DNA of 64,000 nucleotides from NCBI GenBank assembly GCA_937974195.1, contig CALJIC010000011.1, positions 12,316 to 76,315 on the forward strand. The letters run 5' to 3'. This stretch comes from an uncultured Roseiflexaceae bacterium (GTDB lineage: Bacteria > Chloroflexota > Chloroflexia > Chloroflexales > Roseiflexaceae). Under the pieces are notes generated by a model. The model searched no databases. It worked only from the letters and a program-made list of their open reading frames with translations, and had not been told where the DNA came from. The translations under genes were made by a program, and so were the position numbers. Positions 23,883 to 32,001 of the stretch are shown one piece after another. Numbering within the stretch: the first letter of the stretch is position 1; each line of letters opens with the position of its first letter.

Positions 23883-26381
23883 ATGAAGGCTGTGGTGATG
23901 GCCGGTGGCGAGGGGTCGCGGCTACGCCCGCTGACCATCAATCGTCCCAAACCGATGGTGCCGATCGTCGACCGCCAGGTGATGTCGCACATCATTGAGC
24001 TGCTCAAGATCCACGGCATCACCGATATCGTCGTCACCATCCAGTACCTCGCGAATGTTATCCAGGACCAGTTCGGCGACGGCTCCGCCTACGGGGTGCG
24101 GATCGAGTACTCGCTCGAGGAGCAGCCGCTCGGCACCGCGGGCAGCGTCAAGAACGCCGAGCACCTGCTCCAGGAGCCGTTCCTCGTCATCTCCGGCGAC
24201 GCGCTCACCGACTTCGACCTGACCCAGCTGATCGCCTTCCACACCGAGAGCGGCGCGGACGCCACCGTGACCCTCACCCGCGTGCCCAACCCGCTCGACT
24301 ACGGCGTGATCATCGTCGACGAGCGCGGGCGCGTGCGGCAGTTCCTCGAGAAGCCGAGCTGGGGCGAGGTGTTCTCCGACACCGTCAACACCGGGATCTA
24401 CATGCTCAACCCCGATGTGTTCCGGCACATCGAGCGCGGCGTCTTCACCGACTGGTCGAAGGATGTCTTCCCCAAGATGCTGCGCAGCGGCGACGCGCTG
24501 ATGGGCTATATCGCCGAGGGCTACTGGACCGACGTCGGCACGATCGAGGAGTACATGCGCGCTAGCCGCGACTATCTGTCCGGCAAAGTCAACCTGCCGC
24601 GCGTCGGGTACCGCGCCTTCGACGACGTCTGGATCGACGGGGACGCCGAGATCGCGCCTGACGCGCAGTTCCACGGGCCGGTGTTCCTCGGGCACGGCGC
24701 CAAGGTCAAGAGCGGCGCGATCATCCACGGGCCGACGGTCATCCGCGACTACACGATCGTCGACACCCGCGCGACGGTCGACCGCTCGATTATCTGGCGC
24801 AACTCCTACATCGGCGAGCGCGCCGAGCTGCGCGGGGCGATCGTGCTGCGGCAGTGCAACATCAAGAGCCGGGCGGTGCTGTTCGAGGGCTCGGTCGTCG
24901 GCGACCAGACGATCATCAACTCGGGCGCTGTGATCGGCGCCAATGTGAAGATCTGGCCCTCCAAGGAGGTGGACGAGGGCGCGACGATCAGCTCGAGCAT
25001 TATCTGGGGGTCGCAGGGGCGGCGGGTGCTGTTCGGGCGCAACGGCATCTCGGGCCTGGTGAACATCGACCTGACGCCCGAGTTCTGCGCCAAGCTCGGG
25101 GCCGCCTTCGGCGCGACGCTGCCGCGCGGCTCGACGGTGACGACCAACCGCGACGCCCACTACACCCCGCGGATGCTCAAGCGGGCCATGATCTCCGGGC
25201 TGCCCTCGGCCGGTATCCACGTGGCCGACCTGGAGAGCCTGCCGATCCCGGTGGCGCGCTACATCACCCACGCCTCGGGCGCGGCCGGCGGCGTCCACGT
25301 GCGCCTCTCGCCGCTCGACAACCGGGTGGTGGATATCAAGTTCTTCGACGCCGACGGGCTGGACATCGACACGGCCACCGAGCGCAAGATCGAAGGGGTG
25401 TTCTTCCGCGAGGACTACCGGCGGGTCTACCTGGACGAGATCGGGCGCATCAACCAGCCGAAGGGGCTGGACCGGCTCTACATCGACGCCTTCTTCAACG
25501 CGCTCGACCCCGAGGCGCTGGATGCCATCAAGCGCGAGTTCAACCTGGTGATCGACTACGCCAACGCCAACGCCTCGACGGTGCTCCCCAACATCCTCCG
25601 GCGGCTCGAGCTGAACGTGGTGGAGCTGAACGCCAACACGGACGACACCCGGCTGGTGCAGACCTCCGAGCAGTTCGACGCGGCCATGGAGCGGCTGGCG
25701 CGCATCACGCCGGTGCTGGACGCCACGCTCGGCGTGCGGATGGACACCGGCGGCGAGAAGCTGTTCCTGGTGGACGAGACCGGGCGGCGGCTGCCGGGGA
25801 TGCAGGCGCTGGCGGCGGTCACGGCGCTGGCGATGTCGGCCGCCGGCGGCGGCACCGTCGCGGTCCCGGTGTCTGCACCGCGCGTCTTCGAGGAGATCGC
25901 GGCGCGCTACGGCGGGCAGATCGTGCGCACGCGCGCGACGCTGGGGGCGCTCATGCGCACGGCGGCCGAGAACCGCGACATGCTGCTGCTCGGCGACGGC
26001 GGCGGAAGCTACATCTTCCCCAGCTTCTACCCGATCGCCGACGGGCTGTTCGCGATCGTGAAGATCATGGAGCTGCTGGCGCTGCGCCGCGCCGGCCTCG
26101 CCGAGGTGATCCGCGAGCTGCCGCGCTACTACATGAGCCAGGTGCGCGTGCCGTGCCGCTGGGAGTACAAGGGCAAGGTCATGCGCATCCTGAACCAGCA
26201 GTACCAGGACCGCAAGCTGGAGCAGCTGGACGGGGTGAAGATCGACCTGGGCGACGAGTGGGTGCTGATCCTCCCCGACCCGGACGGGCCGTTCTTCCAC
26301 ATCATCGCCGAGGGCGCGAGCGACGAGCAGGCGCGCGTGCTGACCGAGAAGTACGCCGGGCTGGTGACGGGGCTGCAGTGA
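23883..26381 (+). CDS. sugar-1-phosphate nucleotidyltransferase fused to a degenerate phosphomannomutase
   Basis: An 832-residue fusion. Residues about 1-235 form an NTP-transferase domain (VVMAGGEGSRLRPLT at 4-18; the family makes GDP-mannose or a related NDP-sugar). Residues 245-370 are left-handed beta-helix hexapeptides. Residues 380-832 resemble phosphoglucomutase/phosphomannomutase, but the catalytic TASHNP loop reads HVRLSPLDN, and the metal-binding DGDxDR reads TGGEKLF. The mutase half is therefore probably non-catalytic, as in related two-domain proteins of other phyla. The downstream mug gene overlaps its stop by GTGA. Confidence 0.85.
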   Translation: MKAVVMAGGEGSRLRPLTINRPKPMVPIVDRQVMSHIIELLKIHGITDIVVTIQYLANVIQDQFGDGSAYGVRIEYSLEEQPLGTAGSVKNAEHLLQEPFLVISGDALTDFDLTQLIAFHTESGADATVTLTRVPNPLDYGVIIVDERGRVRQFLEKPSWGEVFSDTVNTGIYMLNPDVFRHIERGVFTDWSKDVFPKMLRSGDALMGYIAEGYWTDVGTIEEYMRASRDYLSGKVNLPRVGYRAFDDVWIDGDAEIAPDAQFHGPVFLGHGAKVKSGAIIHGPTVIRDYTIVDTRATVDRSIIWRNSYIGERAELRGAIVLRQCNIKSRAVLFEGSVVGDQTIINSGAVIGANVKIWPSKEVDEGATISSSIIWGSQGRRVLFGRNGISGLVNIDLTPEFCAKLGAAFGATLPRGSTVTTNRDAHYTPRMLKRAMISGLPSAGIHVADLESLPIPVARYITHASGAAGGVHVRLSPLDNRVVDIKFFDADGLDIDTATERKIEGVFFREDYRRVYLDEIGRINQPKGLDRLYIDAFFNALDPEALDAIKREFNLVIDYANANASTVLPNILRRLELNVVELNANTDDTRLVQTSEQFDAAMERLARITPVLDATLGVRMDTGGEKLFLVDETGRRLPGMQALAAVTALAMSAAGGGTVAVPVSAPRVFEEIAARYGGQIVRTRATLGALMRTAAENRDMLLLGDGGGSYIFPSFYPIADGLFAIVKIMELLALRRAGLAEVIRELPRYYMSQVRVPCRWEYKGKVMRILNQQYQDRKLEQLDGVKIDLGDEWVLILPDPDGPFFHIIAEGASDEQARVLTEKYAGLVTGLQ

Positions 26382-26920
26382 CGGTCGGGGATGTCATCGC
26401 CCCTGGCCTGTGGGTGCTGTTCTGCGGAATCAACCCCGGCACGCTCTCGGGCGCGACGGGCCACCACTTCGCGCGGCCCGGCAACCGCTTCTGGCCGACG
26501 CTGCACCGCGCGGGGTTCACGCCGCGCCAGCTCAGGCCGGACGAGGAGCAGGAGCTGCTGGACTACGGCCTGGGGATCACCAACCTGGCGGCGCGCGTCA
26601 CAGCTTCGGCGGCCGAGCTCACGCCCGAGGATCTGCGCAGCGGGGCGCGGCAGCTGGTGGCGAAGCTGGAGACGTACCGCCCGGCGGTGCTGGCGGTGCT
26701 GGGCATCAGCGCCTTCCGCATCGCGTTCGGCCAGCCGCGCGCCGCGCTCGGGCGGCAGGAGGCGCGCATCGGCCCCGCGCTGGTGTGGCTGCTGCCCAAC
26801 CCGAGCGGCCTGAACGCGCACTACACGCCGGCCGCGCTGGCGGAGGTGTACCGGGCCTTCCGGATGGAGGTGCTGGCGGAGGTGGGGCCGCCCGCGGCCC
26901 TTCGCGCGCCGGCGGAGTGA
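26378..26920 (+). CDS. mug: G/U mismatch-specific DNA glycosylase
   Basis: A 180-residue Mug/TDG-family glycosylase that excises uracil or ethenocytosine opposite guanine. Motif 1 is LFCGINPGTLS (about 14-24) and motif 2 is LLPNPSGLNAHY (about 137-148), where Asn-Pro-Ser-Gly contacts the opposite strand. The GTG start overlaps the stop of the preceding gene (GTGA), implying translational coupling. The converging cytidine deaminase gene ends 21 nt downstream. Confidence 0.9.
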   Translation: MTVGDVIAPGLWVLFCGINPGTLSGATGHHFARPGNRFWPTLHRAGFTPRQLRPDEEQELLDYGLGITNLAARVTASAAELTPEDLRSGARQLVAKLETYRPAVLAVLGISAFRIAFGQPRAALGRQEARIGPALVWLLPNPSGLNAHYTPAALAEVYRAFRMEVLAEVGPPAALRAPAE

Positions 26921-26941
26921 CGCGGGGCGCGCTCTCCTGCG

Positions 26942-27361
26942 CTAGAGATCGTGCGACGGGAGGTCCTCCGGCGTGAAGGCGCCTGGCAGCAGCTCCTGGG
27001 GGGTGGTGATGCGCAGCGCGCCGGCGGTGTTCGCCAGCATGATCTTGCAGCGCGGGGCGAGCTCGGCGATCACCTGGCGGCAGATGCCGCACGGGCTGAC
27101 CGGCCCGGGGCTGTCCGCCACCACGGCGAGCTCGACGATCTCGCGCTCCCCGGCGGCGTAGGCGCTGAACAGCGCCACGCGCTCGGCGCAGACGGTGGCC
27201 GGGTAGGCGGCGTTCTCGAGATTGCAGCCCACAAAGATCCTGCCCGAGGCGGTGCGCAGCGCGGCGCCCACGGGGAAGTTCGAGTAGGGCGCGTACGCCT
27301 GCTCGCGCGCCGCGACCGCCGCGTCCACGAGCGCGAGGATATCAGCCGGTGGTGCGCCCAT
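26942..27361 (-). CDS. cdd: cytidine deaminase
   Basis: A 139-residue tetrameric-type cytidine deaminase for pyrimidine salvage. Zinc ligands and the catalytic Glu are clear: CAE (58-60) and PCGICRQ (90-96). The substrate motif FPVGAAL and the NLENAAYP stretch are intact. Its start overlaps the 3' end of the CorC-like gene by 20 nt, so the two are coupled in one operon. Confidence 0.95.
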   Translation of the reverse strand: MGAPPADILALVDAAVAAREQAYAPYSNFPVGAALRTASGRIFVGCNLENAAYPATVCAERVALFSAYAAGEREIVELAVVADSPGPVSPCGICRQVIAELAPRCKIMLANTAGALRITTPQELLPGAFTPEDLPSHDL

Positions 27362-28652
27362 TGGCGTCTCCTTTCGACGCGCTCATCTCCAGCTCATCGG
27401 TCGTGCTGTAGGAGATCTGCAGCCGGCGCGGCCGCAGCCCCTCCACCGACAGGACGCGGATCGACACGCCCGGGCTGAGCTGAACCTCATCGCCCTGCTC
27501 CGGCACGCGCCCGAGGTGCTCGAACACAATGCCGCCGATCCGGTCGGACTCCTCGGAGTGGAGCTTCAGGCCGGTGAGGTCGTTGATATCGTCGATCAGG
27601 ACGCGGGCGTCCACGATCAGCTCGCCGTCGCCCACCACCTGCACCGGCGGCAGCTCGGCGTCGTACTCGTCCTGGATCTCGCCGACGATCTCCTCGAGCA
27701 CGTCCTCGATCGTCACCAGGCCGGCGGTGCCGCCGTACTCATCGACGGCGATCGCCAGGTGGACCTTGCGCGCCTGCAGGTCCCTGAGCAGCGCGTCGAC
27801 CTTCATGGTCTCGGGCACGAAGTAGGCGGCGCGCAGCAGCGCGTTCAGCCCCACATCGCGCCGGCCGCTGCGCATCCAGGGCAGCAGGTCCTTGGCGTAC
27901 AGGATGCCCACGATCTGGTCGATGGTCTCGTGGTAGACCGGGATGCGCGAGTGGCCCTTGGCGATGATCGTGTCCAGCGCCTCCTCGAGCGTGGCCGTGT
28001 CCTGCAGGCAGACGATGTCCACGCGCGGGATCATCACCTCGCGCACCAGGGTGTCGCCGAAGGAGAAGATGCCCTCGATCATCTCGCGCTCGTCGGGCTC
28101 GATCAGCCCCTCCTCCTCGCCGACGTTGACGAGCATGCGCAGCTCCTCCTCGGTGACGAGCGGGGTGGAGGAGGCCGGGGCGCCGCTGCCGAGCCGCACG
28201 ATCGGGCCGGCGATCGTGCCGATCAGCCAGGCGAGCGGCCAGATGATGCGCGTGCCGAAGGCCATGGGCCCGGCCAGCACCCGCGCCGCGGCGGCCGGGT
28301 TGCGCAGCGCCAGCGCCTTGGGCAGCCCTTCGCTGAAGACCATGATGACCACCAGCAGCAGCCCGAGCGCGGCTACCCGCCACGGCCAGGTGAATTCGCG
28401 CGTCAGGTACAGGGTGAAGGCCGTGGCGGCGATGATTGCAGCGACATTGAGGAGTAGGATTGCGACTTTGAAGCGGTAGGGGTCGTCCAGCAGGCGGCCG
28501 ACGATTTCTGCGCGCCGGTGGTCCTCCTCCTGGAATCGACTCAACCGGTGGCGACTGATCGCCGTGAGGGCGGCGTCCACCGCGGATGTGAACGCCAGCA
28601 GCGCCAGGCAGACCACAAGCCCGGCAAGGACAAGGCTATGTTCAGGTTCCAA
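27342..28652 (-). CDS. HlyC/CorC-family (CNNM plus CBS) membrane protein
   Basis: A 436-residue protein with an N-terminal CNNM/DUF21 domain of three to four transmembrane helices (about 5-150), a CBS-domain pair near 200-320 (IPRVDIVCL, KGHSRIPVYHETIDQIVGI) and a C-terminal CorC_HlyC domain. Members are implicated in Mg/Co or other cation efflux. I chose the TTG at 28652 because GAGGA precedes it at correct spacing and the transmembrane segment starts soon after. The open frame extends 41 codons upstream through Gly/Pro-rich sequence that looks like intergenic DNA. Confidence 0.85.
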   Translation of the reverse strand: MEPEHSLVLAGLVVCLALLAFTSAVDAALTAISRHRLSRFQEEDHRRAEIVGRLLDDPYRFKVAILLLNVAAIIAATAFTLYLTREFTWPWRVAALGLLLVVIMVFSEGLPKALALRNPAAAARVLAGPMAFGTRIIWPLAWLIGTIAGPIVRLGSGAPASSTPLVTEEELRMLVNVGEEEGLIEPDEREMIEGIFSFGDTLVREVMIPRVDIVCLQDTATLEEALDTIIAKGHSRIPVYHETIDQIVGILYAKDLLPWMRSGRRDVGLNALLRAAYFVPETMKVDALLRDLQARKVHLAIAVDEYGGTAGLVTIEDVLEEIVGEIQDEYDAELPPVQVVGDGELIVDARVLIDDINDLTGLKLHSEESDRIGGIVFEHLGRVPEQGDEVQLSPGVSIRVLSVEGLRPRRLQISYSTTDELEMSASKGDANGRTTG

Positions 28653-28815
28653 GGGTTCCTCTTTCTCCCCTCCGGGGGAGGTTTGCTTTGCTCTGGCTGA
28701 TACGCGCTGGGGAGGGCCGCGCCCGTCAGGTGACCGTCCCGCGGGCGGAAGTGATGCTTCTGGGCTGGCCCTCAACCTCTCCGCGTATCTCCTGCTGGAC
28801 GTGTAGGAGCGCGGC

Positions 28816-29754
28816 CTACGAGAACAGCGCGCTCAGCGATAGATCCTTATGGATGCGCATGATCGCCTCGGCGAACAGCGGCGCGACCGAGATCGCCCGC
28901 ACGCGCGCCCGCTCGTAGCCGTCCGGCAGCGGGATCGTGTTGGTCACGATCGTCTCCACCAGCACTGAGTCGGCCATGATCTCCAGCGCGTCTCCGGCGA
29001 AGATGCCGTGTGTCGCGCAGGCGTACACCGCCGTCGCGCCGCGCTCGCGGAGCGCGCGGGCGGCCTCGGCCAGGGTGCCGCCGGTGGAGATCATGTCGTC
29101 CACGATCACCGCCGTCTTGCCCTCCACGTCGCCCACCATCTCGATCATCTCGGCGATGTCCGGCTGCGGGCGCTGCTTGGCGATGATCGCCAGCCCGGCG
29201 CCGATGCGCTCGCGGAACCCGTTGGCCCGCCCCACGCCCCCGGCGTCCGGCGAGACCACGACGGGGCGCGGCAGGTTCAGCTCGCGGATATACTCCGCGA
29301 GGAGCGGCCCGGCCTGCAGGTGGTCGACGGGGATGTCGAAGAACCCCTCGATCGCCGGCGCGTGCAGGTCCATCGTCAGCACCCGGTCCGCGCCCGCGGT
29401 GCGGATCAGGTTGGCGACCAGCTTGGCCGAGATCGGCTCGCGGCCGGTGGTCTTCTTCTCCTGCTTGGCGTAGCCGTAGTACGGGATCACGGCGGTGACG
29501 CGGGCGGCCGACGCGCGCCGCAGGGCGTCGATGATCAGCAGCAGCTCCATCAGGTGGTGGTTGACCGGCGTGCAGGTGGGCTGCACCACGAACACGTCCG
29601 AGCCGCGCACGTTCTCCTCGATCTTGACGCGCGTCTCGCCGTTCTTGAACGTGCCCACCAGCGCACGCCCGAGGTTGATGTTCAGCCCGCCGGCGATCTC
29701 CTGGGCGAGCGGGCGGTTGGCGTTGCCGCTGAAGATCTGAAGTCTGCCTTCCAT
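28816..29754 (-). CDS. prs: ribose-phosphate pyrophosphokinase (PRPP synthetase)
   Basis: Makes PRPP from ribose-5-phosphate and ATP for nucleotide, His and Trp synthesis. At 312 residues it has class I length. The start GRLQIFSGNANRPLAQEI, the flexible loop KQEKKTTGREPISAKL, the DLHAPAIEGFFDIPVD region and the PRPP-binding loop VDDMISTGGTL are all present. The ATG at 29754 is selected by homology, because the frame upstream has no SD. It lies downstream of the GlmU-like gene on the same strand, a common neighbourhood (glmU-prs) in bacteria. Confidence 0.95.
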   Translation of the reverse strand: MEGRLQIFSGNANRPLAQEIAGGLNINLGRALVGTFKNGETRVKIEENVRGSDVFVVQPTCTPVNHHLMELLLIIDALRRASAARVTAVIPYYGYAKQEKKTTGREPISAKLVANLIRTAGADRVLTMDLHAPAIEGFFDIPVDHLQAGPLLAEYIRELNLPRPVVVSPDAGGVGRANGFRERIGAGLAIIAKQRPQPDIAEMIEMVGDVEGKTAVIVDDMISTGGTLAEAARALRERGATAVYACATHGIFAGDALEIMADSVLVETIVTNTIPLPDGYERARVRAISVAPLFAEAIMRIHKDLSLSALFS

Positions 29755-29826
29755 CACTTTGTGGTGTGGGTGGTGAGCGTACGGAGCGCGCTCGCGACAC
29801 ACACTGATAAACGACGTATCACGAGC

Positions 29827-30855
29827 TCAGGAGCCTCGCACGTGGGCGAACGGCCCCACATCGGCGCCGGCGGGGATCTCCGCCGACTCGGCGACGCTGT
29901 GGCGCACCTGGGCGCCATCGCCGACGCGCGTGTCCACGAGCGTGGTGTGCGGCCCGATCAGGCAGCGCGCGCCGACGCTGGTCTTCCCTCTGAGGACCGT
30001 GCCCGGCTCGAGCCGCGTGTCGGGCCCCACTGTGACTCCCACGTCGATGTAGGTCGCCGCCGGGTCGACCACGGTCACTCCGCTGCGCATCAGCCCCTCG
30101 AGCAGCCGCCGCCGCAGCGCCGCCTCGGCCTCGGCTAGCTGGACGCGGTCGTTCACGCCGAGCCCCTCCACGGCATCGGCGACGAGCGCGACCGCCGCCC
30201 CCGGCCCGCGGTCGGCGACCGCCAGGGCGATGGCGCTGGTCAGGTAGTACTCGCCCTTGACCGGGCTGCGCTCGATGCGGTCGAGCGCCTCCCACAGCCA
30301 GGCGGCGTCGAAGACCATCAGCCCGCTGTTGACCTCGGTGATCGCGCGCTGCTCGGGGGTCGCGTCGCGCTCTTCCACCAGCGCTGTGACGCGCCCCTGG
30401 GCATCGCGGACCACCCGGCCGTATCCGGTGGGCGGGTGGGCGTGGAAGCTGAGCAGCGCCACCAGCGCGCCGCTCGCGCGCCGCAGCTCCAGCAGCCGCC
30501 CGGCGGTCTTCGGCGTCAGCAGCGGCACGTCGCCCAGCAGCACCAGCACCTCGTCGGTGCGGCCGCGCAGCGCATCGCGCGCCTGCAGGACGGCGTGGGC
30601 GGTGCCGAGGCGCTCGGCCTGGACCACGTAGCGGTACGGCTGCCCGGCCGGGCTGGCCTCGCCACACACCGCGCGCACCTGCTCGATGGTATCGGCCGCG
30701 AGCACCACGGCGGTCTCGACGGCGTCGAGCGCATTGGCGACGGCGAGCACGTGGGCCAGCATGGGGCGGCCGCAGAGCGGGTGGAGCACCTTCGGCAGCG
30801 CCGAGCGCATACGCGTGCCCTCACCGGCGGCGAGGACGACTGTTCCGAGCGTCAT
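29827..30855 (-). CDS. GlmU-like uridylyltransferase with shortened acetyltransferase domain
   Basis: The N-terminal 230 residues match the GlmU uridylyltransferase: LAAGEGTRMRS (8-18), PKVLHPLCGRPM, LLGDVPLL and TEVNSGLMVFD. Residues 250-342 form only a few left-handed beta-helix turns and stop at VGPFAHVRGS, about 110 residues short of full GlmU. The acetyltransferase active site (the His and NYDG region) is absent. No frameshifted remainder is visible in the 72 nt before prs. It may make UDP-GlcNAc only if another acetyltransferase exists, or act on a different sugar phosphate. Confidence 0.82.
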   Translation of the reverse strand: MTLGTVVLAAGEGTRMRSALPKVLHPLCGRPMLAHVLAVANALDAVETAVVLAADTIEQVRAVCGEASPAGQPYRYVVQAERLGTAHAVLQARDALRGRTDEVLVLLGDVPLLTPKTAGRLLELRRASGALVALLSFHAHPPTGYGRVVRDAQGRVTALVEERDATPEQRAITEVNSGLMVFDAAWLWEALDRIERSPVKGEYYLTSAIALAVADRGPGAAVALVADAVEGLGVNDRVQLAEAEAALRRRLLEGLMRSGVTVVDPAATYIDVGVTVGPDTRLEPGTVLRGKTSVGARCLIGPHTTLVDTRVGDGAQVRHSVAESAEIPAGADVGPFAHVRGS

Positions 30856-30866
30856 CTAACAATGAA

Positions 30867-30893
30867 GCACAGTGAAGTACCACTTCACTGTGC
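30867..30893 (-). terminator. 12-bp perfect palindrome between tRNA-Gln and the GlmU-like gene
   Basis: GCACAGTGAAGT (30867-30878), loop ACC, ACTTCACTGTGC (30882-30893). It lies 89 nt downstream of tRNA-Gln and 12 nt upstream of the GlmU-like ATG. Read leftward it is followed by TTCATTGTT, a weak T-rich tail. It may terminate the tRNA transcript or serve as an operator. Confidence 0.5.
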
Positions 30894-30981
30894 CAGCTGC
30901 GCCCCATGGCCGTGGCAGGCCGGACTGCATCTCGGCGACACCTTCAGCTGAATGAGGCATTGCCTTCGCTACCACAAAAAG

Positions 30982-31055
30982 TGGCTGCCGGGCCAGGACT
31001 CGAACCTGGACAAACGGATCCAAAGTCCGTCGTGCTGCCATTACACAACCCGGCA
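30982..31055 (-). tRNA. tRNA-Gln (anticodon TTG)
   Basis: On the minus strand the acceptor stem TGCCGGG pairs with CCCGGCA, the anticodon arm is CGGAC-TTTGGAT-CCG type with TTG in the loop, and GGTTCGAGTCC forms the T arm. The 3' CCA is encoded. Length is 74 nt with CCA. A promoter lies just upstream. Confidence 0.93.
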
Positions 31056-31078
31056 CCGATTGGACACCCTTAGTGCGT

Positions 31079-31107
31079 ATTATAGCATGTGGACGAAGCC
31101 AGGCCAA
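31079..31107 (-). promoter_or_regulatory. promoter of tRNA-Gln
   Basis: On the minus strand TTGGCC (31102-31107), 17 nt, then TATAAT (31079-31084), ending 24 nt before the mature 5' end. Confidence 0.7.
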
Positions 31108-31161
31108 CGGGGGCGCGCGGCCACGCCGCGCAGTCGGCCTGTGGCGGCACGCCCGGCCGCG

Positions 31162-31806
31162 CTATAGCGCGATCAGCCCCTGGCGCGCCGCGCGGTTGAC
31201 CGCGTCGGTGCGGCTCACGGCGCCGAGCTTGGCGAAGATCGACGAGAGGTGGAACTTGACGGTGTGCTCGCTGATCTGCAGCTGGCGGGCGATCAGCTTG
31301 TTGGAGAGCCCCTGGCTGACGAGGTCGAGCACCTCGCGCTCGCGGGCGGTGAGCTGCTCCGTCGCCTCCCCTGCCGGCTGCTCCAGCGCCGGCGGCCGGC
31401 TCAGCAGCCGCGCGGCCAGCGACGGCGCCAGGGCAACCAGGCCGCCGGCTGCAGCGCGCACCGCGGCGGCCAGCTCCTCTGGCCCCGCGTCGGGGGGCAG
31501 CAGCCCCCAGCCGGCGAGCGGCAGGCCGCGCAGCTGGGCGGCGGCGCGCGGCTCCTCCGCGAGCGCCACGATCGCCAGCCGGGCGTGCTCGGGCAGCACG
31601 CGCTCCGCGTCGGCGAGCTGATCGGCGTCGGCCAGCAGCAGCACGTCGGCGGGCGGCGCGCCGCGGAGCGCAGACAGGCTCGGGAGCTCGCCGGCCACCT
31701 GGAGGCCGTCGCCCTCGAGCAGCGCCCGCAGGCCGGCCCGCAGCGCGGGCGCCGCGGCGACAATAAGCACGCTGGTTACGCCTGGCTTCTCTTGAGCTAC
31801 GTCCAT
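31162..31806 (-). CDS. LuxR-type DNA-binding regulator with degenerate receiver
   Basis: A 214-residue protein. The C terminus is a clear LuxR/GerE helix-turn-helix (TAREREVLDLVSQGLSNKLIA...ISEHTVKFHL). The N terminus has the outline of a response-regulator receiver (SVLIVAAAPALRAGLRALL), but the acidic pair is replaced by Ala, no phospho-acceptor Asp is in place, and the conserved Lys is missing. It should act without phosphorylation. I placed the start at ATG 31806. The frame is open 60 codons further into a copy of the dispersed repeat, which is not coding. Confidence 0.75.
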   Translation of the reverse strand: MDVAQEKPGVTSVLIVAAAPALRAGLRALLEGDGLQVAGELPSLSALRGAPPADVLLLADADQLADAERVLPEHARLAIVALAEEPRAAAQLRGLPLAGWGLLPPDAGPEELAAAVRAAAGGLVALAPSLAARLLSRPPALEQPAGEATEQLTAREREVLDLVSQGLSNKLIARQLQISEHTVKFHLSSIFAKLGAVSRTDAVNRAARQGLIAL

Positions 31807-31835
31807 CGCGTCATTCACAGAGCTTACGCGGTCAG

Positions 31836-31985
31836 GTCGCCCGCGTAAGCGCGGGGAGGCGTGGAGGGCCGCAGGCCCTTCCACGCTCGTTTCTTTTCCG
31901 CCGCTCTGCGGTGACTGTGTCGCCGCAGAGCGGCGGAGAGCAAGATTTCGGAAACCCCTCCAGCAGGTGCGGGGCCGCCGCGTCA
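31836..31985. repeat. composite intergenic repeat, best complete copy (modules A and B)
   Basis: Module A: GCGTGGAGGGCC (31859-31870) pairs with GGCCCTTCCACGC (31874-31886) with one bulge. A T-rich linker follows. Module B: an 18-bp arm (31898-31915), loop TGT, and an 18-bp arm (31919-31936) with one G-U, core CTCTGCGGTGAC/GTCGCCGCAGAG. Then CGGAAACCCCTCC. An additional CTTACGCG/CGCGTAAG pair flanks it on the left. Confidence 0.8.
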
Positions 31986-32001
31986 AAGGAAGGTCGGGCC
32001 G

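Noticed and set aside
24854..26377. Long plus-strand frame before mug overlapping the sugar nucleotidyltransferase gene
   Set aside because: This part is an out-of-frame shadow with low-complexity Arg/Gly composition. Only the portion from 26378 matches a real protein.
29755..29826. Frameshifted remainder of the GlmU acetyltransferase domain
   Set aside because: Only 72 nt separate the gene from prs and none of the three frames shows hexapeptide or NYDG-like motifs.
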